Shown here piece after piece: positions 55,569-64,000 of a DNA stretch of 64,000 nt. The position numbers and the translations under genes were made by a program. The notes under the pieces are model-generated. The model was not told the DNA's origin and made no database searches. It worked only from the letters and a program-made list of their open reading frames with translations. Each line of letters starts with the position of its first letter. Within the stretch, counting starts at the first letter, position 1. This stretch comes from Strigamia acuminata (Eukaryota; Arthropoda; Chilopoda; Geophilomorpha; Linotaeniidae): assembly GCA_949358305.1 (NCBI GenBank), contig OX442315.1, forward strand, positions 12,116,427 to 12,180,426, given 5' to 3'.

Positions 55569-58500
55569 TTCATTTTGGAATAAAAATCTTTAGTTTTGTT
55601 TCGTGCTAAAGTTATTTTTCGGTTGCCGGTTGCTGGTTGCTGGTTCCATCCTTTTTGTATGCATGTGTTAGGTCTGCGCCACCATCTTTTAATGTTTTCG
55701 TAGTGTTTATAAGTCAGTTTGTCGTGTAAGAGTGCACACATACGACACCAAAAAAATGTATTCACAAATTCGCCCGTTCCCTTCCACCTAAAGTATTCGT
55801 TGTAAAGTGTGTCGTTTTTATCGAGTCGATGCAAATACTCGGCAAGCGATTTAGGTGAATCGAAATCCTCGACGGATATGAAGGAATGCGGAGGAGCGTC
55901 CCGAATGTAGTCTTCTTTGGGTGCCCCTAATACAATTGGTACGACGTCGTGCCTGAAAAATAAAACACAAAATCAAAGGGGTTTATTATAAAACTGAGCA
56001 ATGTAAAAATGGGGCATTTTAATGACATTTTGAGGAAATTTTGGGGAAATTTTGAGGAAATTTTGGGAAAATTTTGGGGAAATTTTGGGAAAATTTTGGG
56101 GAAATTTTTGAGAAATTTTTGAGAAAATTTTGAGAAATTTTTGGGTTTTTTTTTTAGAAAGTTTTGAGGTTTTTTTAAGAAAGTTTTGAGAAAGTTTTGA
56201 TAAATTTGAGAATATTTTTGAGTATTTTGACAAATCTGAGAAATTTTCGACGATTTTGAATAAATTTCTGAATAATTTTTCCCCAATTTCGGAAGTTTTT
56301 GAATAATTTTTCACAAAGTTTAGAAGTTTATGAATAATTTTTCACAAATTTTAGAAGTCTATGAATAATTTTTTACAAATTTTTGAAATCTCTGAATAAT
56401 TTTTTACAAATTTTAGAAATCTCTGAATAATTTTTCACAAATTTGAGAAATCTCTGAATTATTTTTCACAAATATGACAATTTTGTGACAAATTTCAAAA
56501 TTTTCACACATTTTTCTTGGTTTGTGGGTGCGCCACTGTTACGATTAAAACTTACTCTAATCCATTGACATAAAATTTCTCCGTGATGTAATCCTTACAG
56601 TTGGAATTCTCAAACGCCAGATAAAATTTATAGTCTGTTTCTAACATCTTCCAACATTTCGAACTTTCATTTCGAGAACAGCTTTTACTTCCACACGAGC
56701 CGTATATATCCACTTCAATATGCTCGGACAATTTCCGTGCATAAGCAAGCCGTCCGTTTCGTGCCTTGCAATTGGAAACGAACCACGCAACTTTGTGCGT
56801 TTTATTTAACGCATAATTACGTCTCAGAGGTAGAAATTTGATGTTGGGGTCATACGGAACAAATTTCCCATACGGGTCGACAATATCCGAGTCGCGTCTG
56901 TACGTAGCTGTCCAGTTGAACACCTAAAACGAGAACACATCATATAAAAATAAATTCTCCAACCACCAATTTATTCTCCGCATTATTAGATTATTATATC
57001 ATTTTAATATGCACTCGCGAGCTAATAACCCACATTACGAAAAATTTGCAATCATTATGTTTTCCTTATCATGTGACAGCGTTTCTGAAACTGCTCCACG
57101 GAGCCTGGTGTTCCACTAACCATCTCCAGGGGCTCTGCGACCCAGGGGTGGGGGGATGCAAGGGTTCATTATTCATATGCATCACCATATGCTTTGGGAA
57201 ACCTTTTTAGAAAATTGTTTTTGAAAAAAATTGAAAAAAAATGGCGATTTTGGCTTCTAAATAAAATCTGGCAAAACCTGCTGAATTCATTACGCTAAAA
57301 TTAATTCTCGCTATGGACCATGGGCGAGCACATCTACTTATTATTATGCATAAAAAGATTCGTACATATGAAACATCTGGAAACATGCACATGCACGTAA
57401 ATGTGCTAATTTTGCTGAGAAAACAATCTTTTGAAAAACCACAAAGAAAAGTATTTCTTACATTTCAAACAGACATAATTAAAGCGATTACTTATTTCTC
57501 TTTCTTGTATTTTTAGAAAAATCTGCTCAAAGGAGACCTGTCATGTGGAAATGGAAATAACAGTGAGATCAAACGAGAAAATTCAAAAACGAAATTATGG
57601 CTGGATTCACACAAGACCGTTTAAGACCGTGTTGCCATGACAATCCTACTTTTCTACTGCACATATTCACGCGTATACAACATCATTGTGCCGTTAACAA
57701 TAATAGATTTAATCTTTCTTTTGTCCACTCAAAAAAGCCATAAGATTACATTTGATCCGATCAATTTTGGGAACGTATTGTGAGCACTACTCACTTACTA
57801 CACACCAAATGGCATTAACATTAACACACAACTTCGTCGGTCTAGTGTGAATCAATCCTAGAATGGGGTGTACGCCCATGGGTGTTGCTTTTATCTGCAA
57901 TAAAAAGGGCGTCTTTTTCTAAGATAATGCAGTTAACAGTACCAATGACCTATGTATTTGTTTGCTAATGAAAAACTTCCAATGTAATACTCCTAATTTG
58001 GTAATGCTGCGCTGCACTGCTATGCAGGGCGCGGCAGGGCAGCTTTCCTTAGCTTTTCAAAGTCTTTAAAAAATGACGACTTTCCAGCTCATTTAATCCA
58101 GGAAGCACCTGTAAACATTGAACTGAACAATGATGATAGCGCCTAATAGTCATGGGTCAACGTAAAAAGTGATTTACTTCCTTCTACAGAGATTGCAAAG
58201 TGTGCTATAAAACTTATAAGGGGCCGTCCATAAATTTAGTGGCGCAGAAATATATTTTACAAAATGTATTATCAAAATGTATTACAAAATGTATTACAAA
58301 ATGCGTGCTCGTGAAAGTCAATGCATTTCAATGTATTTTTGAAGCGTATGGGTTCATTTCACAACATTACCTGTCGGGGAGAGAAGTTTTTAGTGTGCAA
58401 TGGGCTTTCCAACATATAAATAACCCACACTTGACTAGCTTTCCGTTGATGACTAGGAAGTTGGGAATGCTCCTGGAATAAGATTGCGTCTGCTGAATCA

Positions 58501-59025
58501 GCTTGACTATGATCAGCCGTGATTGTGCACGTGTTTACGGGACATTTGTCTTTGAGGAAAATCTTTCTACCCAAATTAAACAGCCACCAGCTTGAAGAAC
58601 CATCGTACAATAATATTGTTTTTAATTTTGAGCCGTTTTTGGTCATTTCCGGCAGGTCTGCAGGCACGTACATCAATTGATTGATGATGCGATCCTCGTC
58701 GGATTCGTGGGGCCACAGGGGGTCTCGCTTGCCTCGAAGAGCGATCGGCTCTGGACGGATCCATCCATCTTTCATGAACCAAAGTTTACCGGAATATTTG
58801 TCAGCATAGCGGTAATTGTCAACGGGGTTTCCTTCGGTTGGTATGATCACTTCCAAAGGGCCGAGATCGTGAGTTGTGTTCAGTTTGTCCACTTGGGTGG
58901 TGGGGAATATGACAAACCATTGGTCACTGTAATGGACCTTCAGCATAAATAAAGTAAGAACTGCCAGGGCGGCCAGTCCGAAGCAGGTGCGTCGGATAGA
59001 TATGCGAGGTATTTCTGAGAGGAAA
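55556..59025 (-). CDS. FucTA: Core alpha-1,3-fucosyltransferase, FucTA type
   Basis: Three minus-strand exons are clear: 59025-58371, 56923-56556 and 55952-55556, with GT-AG introns. The first seen exon enters behind a CAG acceptor and has no ATG before its membrane segment, so a small first coding exon upstream of 59025 is missing. The product is a type II Golgi enzyme: transmembrane helix (TCFGLAALAVLTLFML), stem, then the GT10 catalytic domain with NWTATYRRDSDIVDPYG, KKVAWFVSNC-like KVAWFVSNCKARNGR, FYLAFENSNCKDYITEKFY and VVPIVLGAP. Details such as DRIINQLMYVP and WKGTGEFVNTFFWCRMC are as in fly FucTA. It transfers fucose from GDP-fucose to the core GlcNAc of N-glycans (HRP epitope). About 474 residues seen, near the family length. 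Confidence 0.92.
55990..56520. repeat. Low-complexity repeats in FucTA intron
   Basis: Many copies of short units such as attttggggaa and ttttgagaaa, then ttttgaataatttttcacaaat, fill this intron. Open frames across it are compositional only. Confidence 0.7.
57599..57859. mobile_element. MITE candidate in FucTA intron
   Basis: Ends GGCTGGATTCACACAAGACCG and, inverted, GGATTGATTCACACTAGACCG. About 260 bp, non-coding. The exact target duplication is not certain. Confidence 0.5.
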
Positions 59026-59865
59026 CTGGAAATATTAAAATTAAAAATAATTGTTTTAGACACAAATAATTAATTAATTAATAATAATAATTAATAGTTA
59101 CGTATGTAAAGTCATTTTTCACTGTGGTTTGGTGGATAAACAACTTTTCTGTATTTGACAGATATTAAATTTGTTCCACAATTTCCTGCAGTTTTGGTAC
59201 AAAAGTTGCTGAAGTTTTGTCACATCTGCAATTGTAAGTTAATGTCTAGAAAAAAGAGTAACAACTTTTCTGTATTTGACAGTGTTTGACTGATTTGATT
59301 TAAACCAGTCAAGTCGAGAAAAGTTGTTTTCTGCCGACGGAAACTTTTCGAGTGCTAAAAGAGCACGTTCGACTCATGTTGTTGTGTTGGTGTATTGTTT
59401 TGGAGTTTGTGCGCACGCACACCCGCCCTTTTGTTGCTATTTAATCAAATTCGTATTGGCAATTATGTTATTTATTAATTTTTTTTTCTTGTGTGTCGAC
59501 AACTTGATAAATAAAAATAAAATATAAACGGTGTACGACATTTTTTGATGTAATATGTAAAAATGTATTGTTATACTCATGTCCAGGCGATCGCGTAGTC
59601 AAATATTTGTATTTAAGCGCCAATGGGAGTTTTGTGCTTCGTTTGGTTTTGGTAGACGAAATTAATGGCCGTGATGTTGTGAAGCGGATTTTATGTCATT
59701 TCATTATTCGCATTAATTGAACACTAAAAGGAAACGTTAAATCATGCGATAAACACTCTATTACACTATCCGTGGCTAATAGTTACTTTGTATTGCTTTA
59801 AAAATAAAATATTGATTTTTGCATTAACTTGTTTATTTATATTAAATTTGTTCCACGAAATAGGC
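59026..59865. other. Spacer upstream of FucTA; missing first exon expected here
   Basis: Should hold the FucTA first coding exon and promoter. I could not identify it with confidence. Short repeats such as caacttttctgtatttgaca occur twice (59141-59160 and 59261-59280). Confidence 0.4.
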
Positions 59866-60106
59866 AGGAGGTTTGATATCGCTCAGCGCCGATTTACAGT
59901 TTACACCACACGATATCGTCGCTCGCCACTACGAACACAGGGTTTGGATACTGGACGTCGCGACGGTGTCGATCGATAGGCTTATACTATGTTCTAAAAC
60001 ATTGGTTTTTGACAATAGAAATGTTCAGCTCTGCCGTTTAAATGACAAAATAATCATCAACTATGATGAAATGAAAAGTCAACAATACAAACTCTCTCTA
60101 TGGTGA
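59866..60106 (+). CDS. Possible terminal exon of an unrecognised gene
   Basis: An open frame ends at TGA 60104-60106 and is followed by AATAAA at about 60227. It is preceded by an AG after a T-rich stretch near 59863. The encoded 77 or so residues look protein-like (DIVARHYEHRVWILDVATV), without low complexity. No upstream exon or family match could be seen, so this may be chance or an old pseudoexon. Confidence 0.25.
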
Positions 60107-60397
60107 CGTGGACGTCCTTCTAATTTCACAGCTACGCCGGCTACGATGAGTGCCAGTATTATTTTCCATTATTATTATTATTATTGTGTTCGTGATAAGG
60201 TGCTGGTAATCATTTATATGTCGTCAATAAAATATTGTAATTTGCTAAAAACTTTCCGTTTGATTTAGACATATAAACCACAACAACTGGCAAACCTTTC
60301 CCAAAAAAGGCAGAGTAACGAGGAAATTGAATGGAATGCCGGTATTTGGACACAAATGAATAATTCTTTTCCTGTCATTCAGCAGAACCAAATAAAC

Positions 60398-62124
60398 ATG
60401 CATTATTTCTTCTTCCACACGTTTTTATTACTTTTATTCTACACGACAGCAGAAAACAAACTGTTGCTGATATCTCTGGATGGATTCAGGTAGATCAAAA
60501 CCAAATTGCACTTTTCATCATTTCTATATTCATTTCCGTTGCTTTCTTTCAATCAGGTACGATTTCCTGACAAAATACAAGGCGCCAAACATAAACAAGT
60601 TGGCCGCAGATGGGGTAAGCGCACCGGAAGGAATGATTCCGGTATACCCATCATTTACAGCTTCCAATCACCAAACATTAGTTACCGGTCAGCAGTCAGT
60701 TTCAACAAATGGTTTCGCTGTACTACTTAGTAACATAACAACCTTATTCTCTTTTTCAGGCTTGTTTCCCGAAAGCCACGGCATCCTCAACAACGACATG
60801 TACGATCCTGTAACTAAGAAGAGCTTCTATTATCTACACGCACCTTCCGAATGGTGGAATGCATCCGAACCAATTTGGATCACAGCCAAGCAATACGGAC
60901 TGAAAACTGGCGTCTCATTCTGGCCCGGTTCACACGTAACTCCTGACTTATATAATTCAAATCATTTCCCCAAATAAACAACTCACTTTAGGTCGAGTAC
61001 GATGGAGTAATGGCGGATTTCTACCAGGAATACAAGTTTGATCAGAATTTCTCAAAACGTGTCAACATCGCGATCGAGTGGCTCGTCGAAAGAAACCTCA
61101 GCTTCGTTGCTCTTTATTTCGAAGAACCCGATTTAGTGGGACATTGGTACGGGCCCGAGTCTCAGCGAGTTGCTAAAATGGTCGAATATGTGGACGGTAT
61201 TGTTGGCGACTTGTTAGCGCGTCTAAATAAGACCAAAATGCTCGACAAAATCAACATCATCGTGACAGCCGACCATGGAATGTCACCGATTGTATATTCC
61301 GAACCAAATGCCCTCGTTCTTAATAAACACTTGGACCCTGACGACTACGTCTTGATCTCGCAAGTAAAAAACATGTCCCCCACGTACCAACAAAAAAAAA
61401 ATTGACCATTGTTTATTTAAATGTAGATTGGTATAATAGGTTCTGTCTTACCAAAGCCAGGGAAAGAGGACAAAGTGTTCAATGCGTTGAACAATAAACA
61501 CGCGCATGTCAAGATTTATCACAAGGAAGACATCCCCGAGAAGTTTCATTACCGAAATAATAGACTGGTAATGCCAATCGTCGCAATACCTGAAGAGGGA
61601 TATTTTGTGTCCAAGGTAAGAAATCCGATAAATTTGTGAGAACCGAGACTTGTGAAGATGAAGCAATTATTTTAGGCTGAACAATTTCAAGGAAGGGTTG
61701 GGCAAAGTACATATAGAAAAAAAAATAACTCGTTTTCCCTCGTTTCTTTTAGGATGGCAGTGATTTTAGCAATATAACTTTGGGTAGGCACGGATATGAT
61801 AATCAAGTGGTCAATATGCGAGGTCTGTTTGTAGCATCGGGACCGGGTTTTAAAAGAAATGTGCAATTACCAGCTTTCGACAACGTCAATGTGTATTCGT
61901 TGATGTGCCATTTGCTCAAAATACCACCCAAATCATCCAATGGAAGTTTAACTGCTTTCCGATCAGTTTTATTAGATGATATTAACGGAGCCTTGGAAAG
62001 TAATGTTATAAAAGAAGTGACTGTCTTAGTAGATGATATTGACGGAGCCTTGGAAAGTAATGTTATAAAAGAAGTGTCTGTCATCTTATCCATTACTGTA
62101 TCTTTAATGTGGTGGAAAACCTAG
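60398..62124 (+). CDS. Ectonucleotide pyrophosphatase/phosphodiesterase (ENPP4/5-like)
   Basis: Six exons, 60398-60489, 60557-60687, 60760-60935, 60992-61363, 61427-61615 and 61753-62124, give 443 residues; all junctions GT-AG. Signal peptide (FFFHTFLLLLFYTTA) then the phosphodiesterase domain. Metal and catalytic residues are all present: Asp28 in SLDGFR, the Thr nucleophile in PSFTASNHQTLVTG, EPDLVGHWYGP, TADHGM and GRHGYDN. These enzymes cleave extracellular nucleotides or phosphodiesters at the cell surface or in secretion. The C-terminus carries a 19-residue tandem duplication and then a hydrophobic end (VILSITVSLMWW), which fits a GPI-attachment signal or tail anchor. An in-frame ATG at 60356 would add 14 residues before the signal peptide; the later ATG is preferred. 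Confidence 0.9.
61972..62085 (+). repeat. 57-bp in-frame tandem duplication in ENPP C-terminus
   Basis: Units 61972-62028 and 62029-62085 encode LDDINGALESNVIKEVT-type repeats with few differences. Confidence 0.9.
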
Positions 62125-64000
62125 CGTGTAACAATCAATTACAGTTAAATCGTTGTGAGCACCTGCAATAACCACCTCGTGTTGGGGAAGTTTGACAAAT
62201 AAGGACAAATTTGTTTCTTCCTTATTCTGATCATTTATACAGTAAAAGTTGTTTTATTGGCCAGGGTCAGGACTGGAGCAGTTCCAGATTCAGGGATTTG
62301 CCAGATAAAGAAATAGCAATAATTTTTTTTTAAAAATATTGTTTTATAAAAGTTTGTTTTATATTAGCAAAATATTTCCAGTGCTAAAAAAGTCCCGTTA
62401 TGTGGGAAATAACTTAGTTGGTTACTACGGAAATTATGTATTTGTGAAACAAGACTAAGTTTTTGAATGCTTTGTTCTCAAAATTATTCCCAATCCATCC
62501 AATATAAGTGAATACTTTTCTTCCATTATTAGCAGCCGGTAGGACAATATCGACAAACAAACAGCAGCATTTTAAAAACAAAAACTAACATTGACCATGT
62601 AAATATCGTAAGTGCATAGCCTGCTAACTAACTTACATCAATTCAGATTTACACTTTTCTGAAAAACTGTGACGTGTAAACTTTGTTTTTACAGCTACTA
62701 CTTCAAGTACTAATTTCAAATTAAAAACTATGATTTAATTGTAAAACAATAATCTTTCTTTTTATTTGTGTTTGGATCCTAATTAACGTGTACCATACCT
62801 CAATCTACCATCTTATTACCTCGTAATTATGTGTGTCGATCATATTGTGTAAAAACTAGGACACAATTTTGTTTATTTCCATGTTATTCTCAAACATTAA
62901 ACTCAATTGAAATTCTAAATGTAGAATACAATGAATAAAGAATTACTCCGTATTAATTTTAGAAAGTGTGTTAAATAGATTAAATATTACATAACTTGAT
63001 GAAAAGTACCACAGCCAACTACTACGCAAATCTGTCTTTTTTGGTCAGTGGTTCTGGTACACCTTCGTTAAGTTGGCCCCCACCCCCAAGTATTTGTCCA
63101 ATCAAAATAAATTATTGGACTAGATAGCCCTTTCTATGGACGAAATGAAACTGTGATTTGTTTTGATTGGACTCACTTTCTTCTTATCACTTTTTCTACT
63201 TTTATCTTGGGGGACCCAACTTGATGTCAGCCCCCCAAATCAATGGACCAGCAAAATTTATCATTGGACCTTGTGCAGAATCCAATGGACATCATTGAAC
63301 ATCTCTTTATTTTGATTGGACTCGCTTAGATTTTTAAATACGGCCGATTGAAAATTCAGTTCCAGCCCTCCTTTACCATTGGACTAACTGGGCTGCAGCC
63401 CAAGTGCGCCGGGCAGAGAGGGGTGCCAAGCAGCTCCTACAAAAAGTCTTCATGAGTGTTCAAGTATAAGCTGAACTTGTAGACCCATTTCTACACATAC
63501 CGTAAAGTCATGTGGCCGAATTTTTTAGTAAATTGTTAATAGTGCCTTCAATTTAATAACTACAGAACTGTTAACTATGTGTTTAGGTGGGTCTTAGGTA
63601 CAGTTACAATACCCATATCAAACATTTTAATTTTTTGTCACACATTTCCTGTTTTTTAAAAAAAAACCATTGTGGCCACATTCACCTTCACTGTCGGGTG
63701 CTATTAGCCACCTCGTTTTTTTTTAGCTGAAATGACACATTCAGCTACCGTACTTAAAAGGTTAATGTGGTCTCAAAAAAAGTTTTTAAAATAATCTATG
63801 TACCAAAAATTAATTTTTTAAATTTTGTTTTTAATTATTTGTGTTTAAAAAAAGACAAAATTTTTTATTTTTTTTTAAAATTGCCATAGACTTTAATAAG
63901 TGAGTTGTCTTTCTAACATCACTGTATCAAAACTATAAAAGTTAGCAGCATTATTATTTTTTTGGAACATTATAACACATTGAAAAATGAGTACATAAAA
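62125..64000. other. Intergenic, no gene seen; weak inverted repeat near 63070-63230
   Basis: AT-rich tail of the window. Around 63070-63230 AGTTGGCCCCCACCCCCAAG and CTTGGGGGACCCAACTTG face each other, and ttttgattggactc / gtccaatcaaaat motifs recur up to 63420. This may be a degenerate TIR element. No ORF of interest. Confidence 0.4.

Noticed and set aside
55927..56314. Lys/Phe/Pro-rich minus-strand ORFs of over 110 codons
   Set aside because: They lie in a FucTA intron made of short repeats and have no splice or conservation support.
58200..58340. ggggccgtccataaattta as a transposon end next to short aaaatgtatta repeats
   Set aside because: Only one end is visible; no inverted partner could be found nearby.

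Overview
The window is nuclear DNA of an insect, most likely a beetle. It is AT-rich, its genes have many short (about 50-60 nt) GT-AG introns, three tRNA-Phe genes are eukaryotic with Pol III T-run terminators, and it carries many insect-type transposons. The species cannot be named from sequence alone.

Layout. 1-2.5 kb: 3' end of an LTR retrotransposon (last ORF, polypurine tract, LTR). 2.9-4.0 and 9.8-10.6 kb: two ACOT13/THEM2-like hotdog thioesterase genes (- strand); the second has two candidate last exons. 5.8-9.6 kb: a repeat-built interval with three identical tRNA-Phe(GAA) genes and two MITEs with TA target duplications. 10.9-16.5 kb: a small two-exon ORF, then a complete 15-exon EFR3 gene (+) with a piggyBac-type MITE and a tandem repeat in its introns. 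17.0-18.3 kb: galectin exons 76 nt downstream of a secreted two-repeat protein (-), possibly one gene. 19.2-20.4 kb: an intact secreted C-type lectin (CTL). 29.0-39.1 kb: its paralogue, broken by a nonsense codon, whose intron 2 holds three nested transposons: a TIR element, inside it a BEL/Pao retrotransposon with almost identical LTRs, and inside its pol a long-TIR MITE.

The most interesting content is four large paralogous genes at 23.5-27.4 kb (+) and 40.2-54.6 kb (three in tandem, -). Each encodes about 1,150-1,250 residues: an N-terminal stonustoxin/MACPF-like module, a helical and thioredoxin-like region, a Cys cluster, a P-loop GTPase domain (GxTGVGKST, DTPGIGD), a Cys/His-rich domain and a coiled coil. 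Copy 4 is intact, copy 3 nearly so, and copies 1 and 2 are frameshifted. They share a leader-exon layout, an upstream motif and, in copies 2 and 4, a small acidic last exon. Together with the CTLs and the galectin they suggest a fast-evolving region, perhaps immune; that function is inference.

55.5-59.0 kb: FucTA-like core alpha-1,3-fucosyltransferase (-). 60.4-62.1 kb: a secreted or GPI-anchored ENPP phosphodiesterase (+). The last 1.9 kb shows no gene. An inverted repeat derived from the FucTA 3' end flanks the three-gene tandem array.
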